Shown piece after piece: positions 1-10,339 of a stretch of DNA of 46,247 nucleotides. Below the pieces are notes generated by a model that was given only the letters and a program-made list of their open reading frames with translations, had not been told where the DNA came from and ran no database searches. The translations under genes were made by a program, and so were the position numbers. Numbering within the stretch: position 1 is the stretch's first letter; every line of letters starts with the position of its first letter. This stretch comes from CAYXTW01 sp964452645 (GTDB taxonomy: Bacteria; Zixibacteria; MSB-5A5; GN15; PGXB01). The stretch is from NCBI GenBank assembly GCA_964452645.1, contig CAYVMO010000026.1:1-46247 (forward strand), in the 5' to 3' direction.

Positions 1-308
1 TACACACCTGGCTGGGTAATGTTGGCGTCGATAACATTGGTAGAAGTGACGACCGATCCGCCGATGTTCTCCCAACCGGTGGCAGCATCGACCCAGTGCT
101 AGATTGTCAGCGACAGCGTCCGCCCCGCCTGAGCGCCATCGGGCCCAAGACCGGTGCAATCTGCGGCTCTCAGGCTGGAGAGATAATCGAATCCATTTGG
201 CTTATCGTATGAAGATGCGCCTTGGCGCAACTGGATCGTGACATCATTCCTCGGCTCCCGCGATTCGAAATCCTTGATTTTGCTATGAGAAGGTAAAGCG
301 AGCATCAA
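1..308 (-). pseudogene. Broken fragment of a secreted or repeat protein, cut by the window edge
   Basis: Read on the minus strand, a reading frame starts near 308 and reaches a TAG at 101-99. It then continues in the same frame with protein-like sequence (HWVDAATGWENIGGSVVTST) to the window edge. The part before the stop (LSLTI) and the part after it read as one beta-rich extracellular protein, so I take the TAG as an internal nonsense codon, possibly from CAG. I do not recognise the family. Either this is a decayed gene, or the stop is an assembly error, or two short frames abut by chance. Confidence 0.35.
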
Positions 309-493
309 TGTATGGCGTATCTTAGAATAGATGCCCTATCTGAAGACATACAGATTTCTCTTGCATCAATTCCAAAGGCTTTCATATATTTACTTCGTGT
401 ACCGGGCATGTATTGTGCGCTTTGGACGAGCGACTCTGCAACCACGACTATGCTTAACAACCCAACAAAACCCCGGTCGCAGGAGGTTTTCTA

Positions 494-3145
494 ATGGCGC
501 TGACAGTCGGAACCCATCTGGGCCCATACGAGATTCTCGCCCCCGCAGGTGCGGGTGGCATGGGTGAAGTCTACAGGGCCCTCGATACCAGATTAAACAG
601 GACGGTGGCGGTGAAGGTCCTCCCTGAAGCCATTGCCAGTATCGCCGATCTTCGTTCTCGGTTTGACCGGGAGGCCAAGGCGATCTCCAGTCTAAATCAC
701 CCCAATATCTGTACTCTTTATGATGTCGGCCATCAGGAAGGAATCGACTTCCTGGTGATGGAGTATCTTGAGGGGGAGACTCTGGCGGAACGATTCAGGA
801 AAGGTCCGCTCCCGATTGAAGAGCTGTTCGCCTTCGCCATTCAGATCGCCGATGCCCTCGATAAAGCCCACAAGATTGGCTTAGTGCATCGGGATCTCAA
901 GCCATCGAATATCATGCTCACTAGGGCAGGCGCGAAACTGCTCGACTTCGGGCTGGCGAAGTTAATTTTGGCCGGCGCTTCCGGTTCATTCCCGGCCACC
1001 ATCACGATGACCACACCCGTTACCGCCGAGGGGACAATCATCGGGACCCTTCAATACATGTCGCCTGAACAACTTGATGCCAAGGATCTCGACGGTCGCA
1101 GCGACATCTTCAGTTTTGGAGCCATACTGTACGAAATGGCGACCGGCAAGCGGGCGTTTGAGGGCAAGAGTCAGGCCAGCCTGATCGCGTCGATAATGAA
1201 GGAGCAGCCCCGCCCCATCTCCGAAATCATACCATTGTCGCCGCCCATGCTTGAGCGGGTGGTCCGGCAGTGCCTAGAAAAAGATCCCGAGAATCGCTGG
1301 CAATCAGCCGGTGATCTCAGGCAGGCGCTGCAGTGGATTTCGGAAGGCGGCTCGCAGGCCGGGATACCCGTCACCCTCTCGGTTCGCCGGAAATTCAGAG
1401 AGCGCGTCCTGTGGGGGACACTGGTTATCTTGGCAGTGGCATGCCTCGCGCTCGGGTTCATGATTCTCACCCGAGCCACGCCGATGCCGAAAGTCGCCCG
1501 GTGGAACATCTCTCCCTCGCCGGGGTTGGCGTCTATAACGTGGCCCAGATTGTCTCCCGATGGCACCATGATCGCATTTCAGGCCTTTGACACCACAGGT
1601 CAAGTATGTATCTACATTCGACCTCTTAACTCGCTGGAACCGCATTTACTGGTCAAAATAGAAACCCCGCAGTCTCGCCCGTTCTGGTCCCCGGACAGCA
1701 AGCAGTTGGCGTTTTTTGAAACGGGGCAGTTAAAAAAGATTTCCATTGCAGGCGGTCTGGCGCAGATTGTCTGCGAAGCGACCGGGGTGGATGGAACATG
1801 GGGCAAAAGTGGCATTATCCTCTTTGACGGCGGTGCGGCCGACTCGATCCGCCAGGTTCAGGCTTCAGGGGGCACTCCTTCCGCCGCCAGCCGGATCGAC
1901 CATGACCATGGCGAGCACATGAGTGCCTGGCCCTGCTTTTTGCCTGACGGCGAGCATTTTCTGTTCATCGCCGACCGGGATTCATCGGGCGGAGAATGGA
2001 ATCTAAAGGTGGGTTCCGTTCATTCATTGGATGCGACCATTCTCACTGGTGTGAATTCGCGTGTTGAATACACCGATGGATATGTTCTATATATCAAGAA
2101 TGGGTTGCTTGTAGCCCATCCATTCGACCCTGGGGAACTGCAGTTTACCGGGGAACCGATACCGCTCTCGAGAAACATCGCCAGGATCGATACGCGGGCT
2201 TTGTTTAGCGTTTCGGAGGAGGGTGCGCTTATTTATCAACGAGGGGAATCGGGAAGTTCACGATCGATAATTCGGGTGACTCGTAGTGGTGATTCGGCCA
2301 GTGCCATTGGTCCTCCCGGGCAATACGGTGACTTGTCCCTTTCACCCGATAATGCCCGGATTGCCTACAGTCTTCCGGCAGGGCAGGCGAATTCTTCGGA
2401 CATCTGGATTCGAGACCTCAAACGGAATATAGCCTCCCGGCTGACTTTTGGCCCCTCATTCAACGAATGGCCGAGATGGAATATTGACGGCACAAAGGTC
2501 ATCTTTATATCCGATCGCGTCGCGGGACGATATTCGGTATGGCGACGAAATGCCAACGGCACGGGAGGAGACGAGAAGATCTTTGCACTCGACAGCTGCG
2601 ATGTCAGCGTCAGCAGCATTTCGTACGATGGCGCTGTTGCTGTCCTTGAGGCTTATTGCGGCAGTAGTTTCGACATCTGGATGCTTGAGACCGCAACCGG
2701 TAAAATGGAACCGTTCCTAACTCAACCATATAATGAATTCCGCGGGGCGTTGTCGCCCAATGGCCGCTATCTGGCCTATGAAACCGACGAAACCGGCAGA
2801 TCGGAGGTATACATCCAAGAACTTAGTCCCGCCGGCGGAAAATGGCAAGTCTCCATTAATCGAGGCAGGGCGCCCCAATGGCGCGCCGATGGCCGCGAGC
2901 TGTATTACGTAACACCCGACTACGACTTCATGGCCGTCCCTATTTCATACGAGCACGGACTGGAAATCGGAAATCCAACGACGCTGTTCAACCATCGCTA
3001 CGTTTATTTCGGCTACTACACACTTATGCCATACGCCGTCACAAGCGATGGGCAACATTTCTTTATTTTGTCGCCTTCCCAGCAAGGACAATCGACGGAG
3101 TTCATTATGGTGCAAAACTGGGCGGAGGAGTTGAAAAAACAGTAG
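494..3145 (+). CDS. Transmembrane Ser/Thr protein kinase with C-terminal PD40/TolB-like beta-propeller
   Basis: Hanks-type (PknB-like) kinase of 883 residues. The kinase domain covers about residues 12-282: glycine loop GAGGMGEV at 19-26, ATP-binding Lys41, helix-C Glu60, HRD at 132-134 with Lys136 and Asn139, DFG at 151-153, and SPEQ in the APE position (190-193). A membrane segment follows at about 305-325 (VLWGTLVILAVACLALGFMI). The outside part, about 335-880, contains repeated SPDG/SPDN-type strands (for example SPDGTMIAF, SPDSKQLAFF, SPNGRYLAYE) that mark a PD40/WD40-like propeller. The ATG at 494 has an ideal AGGAGG at 481-486. All catalytic residues are present, so the kinase should be active. 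The propeller is probably a periplasmic sensor or protein-binding module; its ligand is unknown. Confidence 0.9.
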   Translation: MALTVGTHLGPYEILAPAGAGGMGEVYRALDTRLNRTVAVKVLPEAIASIADLRSRFDREAKAISSLNHPNICTLYDVGHQEGIDFLVMEYLEGETLAERFRKGPLPIEELFAFAIQIADALDKAHKIGLVHRDLKPSNIMLTRAGAKLLDFGLAKLILAGASGSFPATITMTTPVTAEGTIIGTLQYMSPEQLDAKDLDGRSDIFSFGAILYEMATGKRAFEGKSQASLIASIMKEQPRPISEIIPLSPPMLERVVRQCLEKDPENRWQSAGDLRQALQWISEGGSQAGIPVTLSVRRKFRERVLWGTLVILAVACLALGFMILTRATPMPKVARWNISPSPGLASITWPRLSPDGTMIAFQAFDTTGQVCIYIRPLNSLEPHLLVKIETPQSRPFWSPDSKQLAFFETGQLKKISIAGGLAQIVCEATGVDGTWGKSGIILFDGGAADSIRQVQASGGTPSAASRIDHDHGEHMSAWPCFLPDGEHFLFIADRDSSGGEWNLKVGSVHSLDATILTGVNSRVEYTDGYVLYIKNGLLVAHPFDPGELQFTGEPIPLSRNIARIDTRALFSVSEEGALIYQRGESGSSRSIIRVTRSGDSASAIGPPGQYGDLSLSPDNARIAYSLPAGQANSSDIWIRDLKRNIASRLTFGPSFNEWPRWNIDGTKVIFISDRVAGRYSVWRRNANGTGGDEKIFALDSCDVSVSSISYDGAVAVLEAYCGSSFDIWMLETATGKMEPFLTQPYNEFRGALSPNGRYLAYETDETGRSEVYIQELSPAGGKWQVSINRGRAPQWRADGRELYYVTPDYDFMAVPISYEHGLEIGNPTTLFNHRYVYFGYYTLMPYAVTSDGQHFFILSPSQQGQSTEFIMVQNWAEELKKQ

Positions 3146-3675
3146 TGCCCGATTATAGGATCATTCGCCGATCAATCGTGTTAACCTTTGACAGGATATC
3201 CGGCCGTCTGACCGAAGAGCAGCCGCTGGCCGGACCGCCGATTTCAGGTCGGGTGGATTTTCCAGCTCGTAGATGCGGCTGCAGCAGCGACATCGGAAAT
3301 TAGTTTGGATCTGTACGGAAGGCCTTGATTCTCGGCAGTTTAGTATATTGTAAGCCCTTTATTCATAGCGACTTATAGTGATTGCTCCTCCTGACTGTGC
3401 AGAAATCAGAACCTTTGAACCGGTTTTCGCGATTTGAAGCATTCCGTCAATATGATTTCCGGCACCCCCCTCACTCTCCCCAAACTTTTGTCATATCCAG
3501 CTTTCAATTTACAGCTGGCTACACCATCATCGACGGAAACGGTCGGAAGATAATCAGATGCAACAAGTGGAAAACCGGATATATGCGCAGAAAAAGAACG
3601 AAACCTGACACCTGAAGTATCCGTAAGTAGAAAAATAACATGCTGGCCGTAAAAGGAAACTGAGGAAGTTTAATC
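3146..3675. other. Gene-free stretch between the kinase and the hydrolase
   Basis: About 530 bases. Short open frames occur on both strands, but none has a ribosome binding site with a recognisable product. I see no T-tract terminator. The only functional signal is GAGGAAG at 3662-3668, the ribosome binding site for the next gene. Confidence 0.5.
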
Positions 3676-5373
3676 ATGCGTCTTTCTTATGTCCGTTCGT
3701 TTCTGTTTGCGCTTTTTGTACTCATAGCATTGGCGATAACAACGTCCTTTGCGCAGGATAACAAGAATGATGTGTTTATTGACAACGTTAACAACCTGCT
3801 CGCTCCTGAGATAGTTCCCGACGGGCCCGGTGCGGCAGTAGCTGTCATCCAGAATGGTAAGGTGATCTACCAGCGTTGCTTTGGCCTGGCCAGCCTTGAA
3901 CATGGGGTCCCCATAACACATGAAACCGTCTTCAATCTGGCTTCCGTAACCAAGCAGTTCACGGCCCTGGCCATTTTGCTACTGGAACGTGAAGGTAAAC
4001 TGAATCTCGATGACGATATTCACAAATATTTCCCTGAGCTTCCCGACTATGGTACCGTGGTGACACTCCATAATCTTTTGCACCACACCAGCGGCATATG
4101 GGAATATAGCACAATGTTCATGTATTACGGGGGCCGTAATGCGGTTGATTATACTTCAGTCGAAGATGTCCTTGCCTTGTTGAAGGGTCAGAATCAACTG
4201 CTTTTTGCTCCCGGCAGCCAGTGGAATTATTGCAATACCAACTATGCGCTTTTGGGAGAACTCGTGGCGCGGGTGACCAGTGAGTCCCTGGCTTCCTGGA
4301 CGAAGAGGAATATCTTCGAACCACTTAAAATGAAGAACACATTTTTCCGCGAAGACTGCAATACCGTAATCCCTCATGGAGCCAGTTGCTATTACAAAAC
4401 GAATGGAATCTACAAGAGTAATTTATCCAACAGCGAAGTGATCGGTGAAGGGTACCTGTTTTCCACCATTGACGATATTGTCCTCTGGCTCGACAATTTT
4501 CGTCTTCACACAGTGGGTGGCGACAGCCTGATAGAAAGTATGTTCCAAAAAAGCACACTCAATGACGGCAGTGATAACTTCTATGGATACGGACTTGGTG
4601 TCTCGGAACACGATGGAAGGCTGACTGCAGGTCATTCGGGCCAAACCGGCAGTTTTATCTCAATGGTGATATACGTTCCGGAGGATGAAATCGGCATTGC
4701 CGTATTGGCCAACAGTGGACACATCCGAGCGGAGCCGCTGGCTTACCGGATCCTGGATCTCTTCTATGGTAAGCAGGATGAGAAGGAAGAGGAGATTGCA
4801 GCCGAAGAACCAGAACCGTTTATCAGTCTCGATTCGATTGATACGAGTGGATTGGAAGGAGGATACATCATTGACGGAAATATGGGCAGGCTCTATTTGA
4901 CTCGTATTGAGAGCGGCTTCTATGGAATATTCGACGGCCTTGGCTCAGATTTATTCCGTCCTGTCTCCGACTCGCTACTGGCGACTCCGCGCCGTAACGT
5001 GAGTATCAGCATACATCGGGCGAATGACGACAAAGCTCTTCGCATAATGCTCGACATCAAAGGCGATACCATGTGGGCGTCACACGTTGAGCAACCGTTA
5101 TTGACAACGGAACAGCTGGCGGCTGACTATACAGGAATGTATTATTCTGAAGCCCTCGGTACAGCTTACCACGTGGATGTAAAAGACGGGAAACTCGTTA
5201 TTCGGCATCCTCGGTACTCTGATCGCCCGCTTCAACCAACTGATAAGGATGAGTTTGTTGGCAGTATTGGAATCGTACGCTTTTCCAGAGATGAGCAGGG
5301 ATTAATAAGAAGTTTTGCTATATCGGATGAGGACACAAATTTTAAGCCGTTGACTTTCAGGCGAATACAATAG
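3676..5373 (+). CDS. Secreted serine hydrolase, class C beta-lactamase/DD-peptidase fold
   Basis: 565 residues. An N-terminal signal peptide (hydrophobic 8-24, probable cleavage after SFA at 24-26) sends it to the periplasm. The beta-lactamase domain covers about 38-360 with the three family motifs: SVTK at 90-93 (nucleophile Ser90, Lys93), YCN at 185-187 in the YxN position, and HSG at 320-322 in the KTG/HxG position. A separate beta-rich C-terminal domain (about 390-565) resembles the lipocalin-like tail often found on this family. The family includes esterases, D-aminopeptidases and PBP4*-type enzymes, so substrate cannot be stated and antibiotic resistance should not be assumed. The start is supported by the signal peptide and a GAGGAAG ribosome site. 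Confidence 0.88.
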   Translation: MRLSYVRSFLFALFVLIALAITTSFAQDNKNDVFIDNVNNLLAPEIVPDGPGAAVAVIQNGKVIYQRCFGLASLEHGVPITHETVFNLASVTKQFTALAILLLEREGKLNLDDDIHKYFPELPDYGTVVTLHNLLHHTSGIWEYSTMFMYYGGRNAVDYTSVEDVLALLKGQNQLLFAPGSQWNYCNTNYALLGELVARVTSESLASWTKRNIFEPLKMKNTFFREDCNTVIPHGASCYYKTNGIYKSNLSNSEVIGEGYLFSTIDDIVLWLDNFRLHTVGGDSLIESMFQKSTLNDGSDNFYGYGLGVSEHDGRLTAGHSGQTGSFISMVIYVPEDEIGIAVLANSGHIRAEPLAYRILDLFYGKQDEKEEEIAAEEPEPFISLDSIDTSGLEGGYIIDGNMGRLYLTRIESGFYGIFDGLGSDLFRPVSDSLLATPRRNVSISIHRANDDKALRIMLDIKGDTMWASHVEQPLLTTEQLAADYTGMYYSEALGTAYHVDVKDGKLVIRHPRYSDRPLQPTDKDEFVGSIGIVRFSRDEQGLIRSFAISDEDTNFKPLTFRRIQ

Positions 5374-6039
5374 CCTGTGGCTTCCTACAATAACAGAAGG
5401 CCCCGATAGTGACCGAGGCCTCAAAAGTCTCTGGCGGGGTTTACGAGACGGCTTCCGCAACTGGATAATCGAAAATGCGGCGGCGTAAGTAGAATAGACG
5501 AAGCCATTTAGATTAATTTCGCGACTTTTTATTCGATCAATCAACTCAAAGGATCACCGGGCAGTTGAAAGCGATAACCACATTCTAATCGGTGGAGAAG
5601 AAATGAATGTTCGGGGCGCCCCCAAGGGAATTAGATATATTATTGCAATATTTTATCCCGACAGAATTTGAGATGACGTCTTTCTTTAAAACCAAATCAA
5701 AATTGATGTAATTCAAAGATGAACAGCAGATCATATGCAAATGCAATGGAAAAAGTCCGAACAAATCATTCAAACTCTTTACACCCCATTAAATCTATTT
5801 GAAAACCGTAATTAATACTAAAGTTCTTCGTCTCAATCAAATTGAATCTAATCATCACGCGAAAAAGGCTAAAGAACTATTTCGAAAAAAATATGGGGTG
5901 AGAATTATTAACAATTAAATGAGTAGCAACTATCCATTGTCATACTTGATTTTTGTTGTTGCACACCCGACGAAATAAGCCTATTTTATAGTTGCTTAAG
6001 TGTTTCGAAATTATCGGGAGTATTCTAAAGGTCGGGATA
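5374..6039. other. Gene-free AT-rich stretch with an imperfect hairpin and a tRNA-tail-like fragment
   Basis: About 660 bases. Just after the hydrolase gene, 5398-5421 can fold into an imperfect stem (AGGCC against GGCCT, two internal mismatches) without a T-run; it is at best a weak terminator. A 33-base tRNA-3'-end-like fragment is listed separately. I see no supported coding region. Confidence 0.45.
5615..5647 (-). repeat. Decayed tRNA-Glu 3'-end-like fragment
   Basis: By eye this 33-base stretch matches 28 of 33 positions with 27965-27997. It matches about 23 of 33 with the 3' end of the intact tRNA-Glu at 44492-44524, starting with the GGCG of the CCA-discriminator end. It is on the same strand sense as the tRNA. 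The two fragments share GATA-ATTATTGCA bases that the tRNA lacks, so they are more closely related to each other than to the intact gene. It may be an old attachment-site remnant or a dispersed repeat; chance is not excluded. Confidence 0.35.
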
Positions 6040-8310
6040 ATGACCAACAAGGACAAATCAAGAGATATTTGGCCCCCCGACGCATTCATTAAGAAGGGAC
6101 AGGTCATAACTCGGTATAAAATCACGGATTACGTTGGTTCCGGCGGCATGGGCGATGTTTATATAGCCGATGATATAGAACTTAATCGAAAAGTCGCCTT
6201 AAAGTTCCAATCGAAGAGAGATTATGTCATTCCTGAGATGAAAAAACACTTCATTCGGGAAGCACAAAACGCCGCCTCTTTAAATCACCCCAATATCGTC
6301 ACCATTTATGAAGTAGGCGAATATCAACATCGCCCTTTTATTGCCATGGAATATGTTGAAGGCTGTTCTTTGCAAAAATTAATAAATAGCGAAAACTTGG
6401 AAAATGAAAAAGCAATTGATATAATTATTCAAATCTGTAAAGGATTGCGCGAGGCGCATCGACATTCCCTGATTCATCAGGATATAAAGCCGGGAAATAT
6501 AATTATTAATAATTCCGGACAAATTAAGATTATCGATTTTGGCCTGGCTCAGGTCGAGGGTGGCGTACGATTATCCAGCTCGACATCACATATAGGTACA
6601 GTCTCATATATGTCACCCGAACAGGCCAAAGGAGATAAAGTCGACGTACCCTCTGATATATTTTCGACAGGAGTTATTTTATACAGGCTTTTAACCGGTT
6701 GTCTGCCATTTGAAGCCAATTATGAGGCGGCAATTCTTTATGCAATCGTATATCAGGAATTGCCTCAAATAAACGGTCTATCACCGGATCTGCAAAATAT
6801 CGTCAACAGGGCGCTTGAAAAAAATCCTAAGGATAGATATCAAAATATCGATGAGATGTTATCGGATCTCACAAAGCTCGGGAGCGATAGGCAAAAATTA
6901 AAGCCATCAAAAGAGACGTTACGTTCCGAATTACCTTCAATCGCTATTCTTCAGTTTTCCGATCTCAGTCCCAAAAAAGATCAGGAGTATTTTTGCGAGG
7001 GTATGACCGAGGGAATAATTAATGCTCTTACGAAAATAGACGTGTTAAGAGTTGCGTCGCGAACGTCCGTTATTCATTTTCAAAAACGGGATTATGATAT
7101 ACGTAAAATCGGCCAGGCTTTGAATGTCAATACGGTTCTTGAAGGAAGTGTTCGTCGCGAGGGAAATAAACTCCGGTTAACGGTACAATTGGTGAACATC
7201 GAAGATGGATACTACCTTTGGTCGGAAAAATACGATCGGGATATAACCGACCTATTTGCAATTCAGGATGAGATTTCGCGATCGATTGCGGATAAATTAA
7301 AGCTACAATTAAATGATATTACGGACAAGCCGTTGGTAAAAAGATACACGAAAAACCTCGAAGCTTACCATCTGTACCTCCGTGGTCGTCATTATTGGAA
7401 TAAGCGATATGAGGGTGGACTTCAAAAAGGTATAGAATATTTTCAGCAGGCAATAGAACAGGATCCGGCTTATGCTTTACCGTATGCCGGTTTGGCCGAT
7501 TCCTATAATATAATGGCCTTTTATAATTTCCTTCCCCCCCATGAGGCCTGTCCCAGAGCCAAGGCGGCCGCGGAAAGGGCGATAGTAATTGATCCTTATC
7601 TTGCCGAAGCCTATACCGCTCTTGGCTGGGTAACCACATTCTATGATTGGAACTGGGCGGAGGCGGAAAAGAATTTCAGACGGGCTATAGAACTAAATCC
7701 GAAATACGCAAACGCTCATCATTACTATTCATTATTTTTAATGGCAAATAATAGACTCGATGAGGGCCTGCTTGAGGTTCAACGTGCATTTGCATTAGAT
7801 CCTCTTTCGATGATAATTAACACCAGCCTGGGAGTGGCATATTATTTCAGGCGGGACCATGATGAAGCTATAGAAAAATACCTCAAAGCACTGGAGTTTG
7901 ACCTCAATTTTGCACCGGCTCACGCCTATTTAGCCGGGCCGTACGTTTGCCAAAAAAAATATGATGAAGCCATTATTGAATGTCAGAAAGCCAGCTCCCT
8001 GTCGGGAGGAAGCACCTATGCAACAGCGTTTTTGGGTTATGCTTATGGCGTCGCCGGGGAAATAGATAAAGCCAAAAAAATACTCAAAATGCTTAATAGT
8101 CTCTCTATCAGGGTGTATGTTTCATCGCAACTTATGGCCTTAGTCTATATTGGTGTCGGTGATAAGGAGAACGCCTTCAAATGGCTTGATAAAGCTTGCG
8201 ATGAGCGAGACAACTGGATGGTATGGCTTAATGTCTACCCCGTTTTTGATAACCTGCATTCCGATCCGAGGTTCACTGAATTATTATCAAAGGTAGGATT
8301 GAAATCCTGA
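6040..8310 (+). CDS. Cytosolic Ser/Thr protein kinase with TolB-like domain and TPR repeats
   Basis: 756 residues from the ATG at 6040, which follows AAAGG at a workable distance; a TTG at 5992 would add 16 residues. The kinase domain is about 26-280: glycine loop GSGGMGDV at 33-40, Lys55, Glu74, catalytic loop HQDIKPGN at 146-153, DFG at 166-168 and SPEQ at 192-195. The usual HRD arginine is Gln147. Next comes a TolB/FlgO-like nucleotide-cyclase-associated domain (about 298-420, motif SIAILQFSDLS), then tandem TPR helices to about 740. No membrane segment is evident. The last 26 bases before the convergent regulator at 8336 hold no obvious terminator. The kinase-TolB-TPR order is a known bacterial architecture; the target protein is unknown. 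Confidence 0.9.
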   Translation: MTNKDKSRDIWPPDAFIKKGQVITRYKITDYVGSGGMGDVYIADDIELNRKVALKFQSKRDYVIPEMKKHFIREAQNAASLNHPNIVTIYEVGEYQHRPFIAMEYVEGCSLQKLINSENLENEKAIDIIIQICKGLREAHRHSLIHQDIKPGNIIINNSGQIKIIDFGLAQVEGGVRLSSSTSHIGTVSYMSPEQAKGDKVDVPSDIFSTGVILYRLLTGCLPFEANYEAAILYAIVYQELPQINGLSPDLQNIVNRALEKNPKDRYQNIDEMLSDLTKLGSDRQKLKPSKETLRSELPSIAILQFSDLSPKKDQEYFCEGMTEGIINALTKIDVLRVASRTSVIHFQKRDYDIRKIGQALNVNTVLEGSVRREGNKLRLTVQLVNIEDGYYLWSEKYDRDITDLFAIQDEISRSIADKLKLQLNDITDKPLVKRYTKNLEAYHLYLRGRHYWNKRYEGGLQKGIEYFQQAIEQDPAYALPYAGLADSYNIMAFYNFLPPHEACPRAKAAAERAIVIDPYLAEAYTALGWVTTFYDWNWAEAEKNFRRAIELNPKYANAHHYYSLFLMANNRLDEGLLEVQRAFALDPLSMIINTSLGVAYYFRRDHDEAIEKYLKALEFDLNFAPAHAYLAGPYVCQKKYDEAIIECQKASSLSGGSTYATAFLGYAYGVAGEIDKAKKILKMLNSLSIRVYVSSQLMALVYIGVGDKENAFKWLDKACDERDNWMVWLNVYPVFDNLHSDPRFTELLSKVGLKS

Positions 8311-8335
8311 TTTTATAATAAAGTCTTTTGCTAAA

Positions 8336-9910
8336 TTATTCCCGATTTGCATTTATACCATATCGATTTATTTTATCTTTAAGACCCTTGCGCGTGAGAC
8401 CAAGTATCTTCGAAGTCCTCATAATATTGCCATCATTATTTTTAAGTGTAGCGGAGATGATATCCTTTTCGACTTTTTCGACCATTCTTTTCAAAGGCCC
8501 CCTGTATAAACTATTGTCTATTTGCGATAAAGTAGAATCAATTATTTCTCGTGAAAAATCGGTTATATCTATGGCATCCGAGTTGCAGGTTACGGCGGCT
8601 CGCTCGATTTCATTTTCGAGTTGCCTGATATTGCCCGGCCAGGAGTATTTGGATAATAAATCCATCGCCACCGGGGAAATCGAAAGATTGTCGTTATTTA
8701 ACTTAACTTTTAGTTTTTTCAGGAAATATTGTGTGAGAAGGGGTATATCTTCGCGACGCTGCTGCAATGAGGGTAATTCAATTGTAAACGTGTTCAATCG
8801 GTAATAAAGATCCTGCCGAAAGCTGCCGTCTTTTATCTTTTTTTTCAGATCCCGATTGGTCGCTGAAATAACCCGGACATCAACATATTCGGTTTTAGCG
8901 GCTCCCACCGGTCGTATCTCTCCGTTTTCAAGCACTCTTAGAATGGCCGCCTGGGTCGATTGCGGAGCATCACCGATTTCATCAAGAAAAATAGTGCCGG
9001 TATCCGCCTCTTTGAGTAAGCCCGGTTTATTTCTATCGGCTCCGGTAAAAGCTCCTTTTCTATATCCGAAAAGTTCCGCCTCCAGAAGCGATTCCGTTTT
9101 AATGCCGCAGTTTTTTACAATGAACGGTTTGTCACGGCGCGGGCTGTTATAATGAATGGCGCGAGCCATTAGTTCTTTTCCGGTTCCGGTCGCCCCGGTT
9201 AATAAAATCGGTGCATCGTTGGCACTGACCTTGGAAGCCAGCGTAAGAACGTCCTTCAATGCTTTGGAGTTGCCGACTATTTTTTCAAACGAAAACTTGG
9301 TCCCCAACTCAGCTTTAAGGCTGACATTTTCATCTTGAAGTTTTTCTTTTAGTATTTTAAGATATTCATTTTTTCGAGCCAGTTCCTCCATCAAAAGGGC
9401 ATTGTTTAAAATATGTGCCGACTGGGAGACAATTATGCCGACCTGCCGACATTGATCGTCATCAAATGTGCCATTTTGCGCCGATTTGACCAGGCTGGTA
9501 AGACCAATTGTCTCCCCCCCGACGACCATTGGAAAGCAAAGAATCGCCTTGAAACGCCCATCATCAGATGATAAGTCTTTAAACCTATCATCATTGTCAA
9601 GATCGTCGACTTTTAGAAACCTGTTTTCTCTTAACACCCAGCCGGTCAGCAAACTATTAACTTTGTAAGGGATTCCGTTTTTCGATGTCATATTTTTTCG
9701 AACAACAGTTATCAGGTCTTCCTCCTTGTGTGGTGAAACCAGATTTATAACTCCCTGATCAGCACCAGTGGCGGCAATCAGTTCATCGATAATAACTGAC
9801 ATAATATGATTGGTCTCTCGGATCCGACATATTTTATCAATAATGCGATTAATACATCTCAGTTCATCCATATCTTTATGAATGTCTCTGCTGTTCGAAT
9901 CTCTATTCAT
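8336..9910 (-). CDS. Sigma-54-dependent activator with N-terminal GAF domain
   Basis: 524 residues. A GAF-type sensor domain (about 25-175) is followed by a coiled linker and the AAA+ domain (about 208-440), then a Fis-type helix-turn-helix (about 490-520, NNDGNIMRTSKILGLTRKGL). The AAA+ domain has Walker A GATGTGKE at 239-246, the sigma-54 contact loop GAFTGA at 286-291, and Walker B GTIFLDEIG at 305-313. The domain order is that of NifA/FhlA-like activators; the GAF ligand cannot be read from the sequence. It is divergent from the lipoprotein gene at 10340 and convergent with the kinase. Two strong -24/-12 promoters lie upstream of nearby genes (10198 and 11810) and are its most likely targets. 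Confidence 0.92.
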   Translation of the reverse strand: MNRDSNSRDIHKDMDELRCINRIIDKICRIRETNHIMSVIIDELIAATGADQGVINLVSPHKEEDLITVVRKNMTSKNGIPYKVNSLLTGWVLRENRFLKVDDLDNDDRFKDLSSDDGRFKAILCFPMVVGGETIGLTSLVKSAQNGTFDDDQCRQVGIIVSQSAHILNNALLMEELARKNEYLKILKEKLQDENVSLKAELGTKFSFEKIVGNSKALKDVLTLASKVSANDAPILLTGATGTGKELMARAIHYNSPRRDKPFIVKNCGIKTESLLEAELFGYRKGAFTGADRNKPGLLKEADTGTIFLDEIGDAPQSTQAAILRVLENGEIRPVGAAKTEYVDVRVISATNRDLKKKIKDGSFRQDLYYRLNTFTIELPSLQQRREDIPLLTQYFLKKLKVKLNNDNLSISPVAMDLLSKYSWPGNIRQLENEIERAAVTCNSDAIDITDFSREIIDSTLSQIDNSLYRGPLKRMVEKVEKDIISATLKNNDGNIMRTSKILGLTRKGLKDKINRYGINANRE

Positions 9911-10197
9911 TATAATAATCCAACTCTATGATAAAGTTTAAACCGGTCAACTAAAAATACAAATTCTCCTTTGAATGTCAAATGTAAAGGATCTGGATAT
10001 TTTTTATCCATCTCGAATAGCCCCTTAAGCTGTTTCCAATCATTCAGTTATATTAGTTAAGCACCATCTATTTAAAAGATAACATATAAATATAATTAAT
10101 TACTAACCACTTTATAGAATAATTCTTCAAAATCTGAGGCGAGGCTAACATTATGCTATTCAATAGAATAGTCATGCCGACCGATTTTTTTTAATTT
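9911..10197. other. Divergent intergenic region with inverted repeats
   Basis: AT-rich region between the sigma-54 activator and the lipoprotein gene. It holds an inverted repeat CTATTC-AATA-GAATAG at about 10157-10172, some 50 bases upstream of the predicted transcription start. There is also a stem-forming pair ATGCCGA / TCGGCAT at about 10174-10203 that overlaps the -24 element. The first could bind an activator; this is inference from position only. Confidence 0.4.
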
Positions 10198-10213
10198 CGG
10201 CATTCAGGATGCT
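10198..10213 (+). promoter_or_regulatory. Sigma-54 (-24/-12) promoter for the lipoprotein gene
   Basis: CGGCATTCAGGATGCT matches the sigma-54 consensus TGGCAC-N5-TTGC at the invariant GG (10199-10200) and GC (10211-10212) with the required 10-base spacing. Predicted transcription start is near 10224, giving a leader of about 115 bases. The sequence is almost the same as the promoter at 11810. Confidence 0.65.
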
Positions 10214-10339
10214 AATCCGGGATATAAAGATTAAAAAATCCAATATGAATGTGAGGAGAGAATCATGAAAGGAGGTAAGCCTGAAATTCTTGACGGTGAA
10301 GAAATTAAGAAATCAAAACAAATGTTACGGAGGTTTATC

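Noticed and set aside
3676..5373. Antibiotic-resistance beta-lactamase
   Set aside because: The fold and motifs fit the wider class C/DD-peptidase/esterase family with an extra C-terminal domain; nothing points specifically to beta-lactam hydrolysis.
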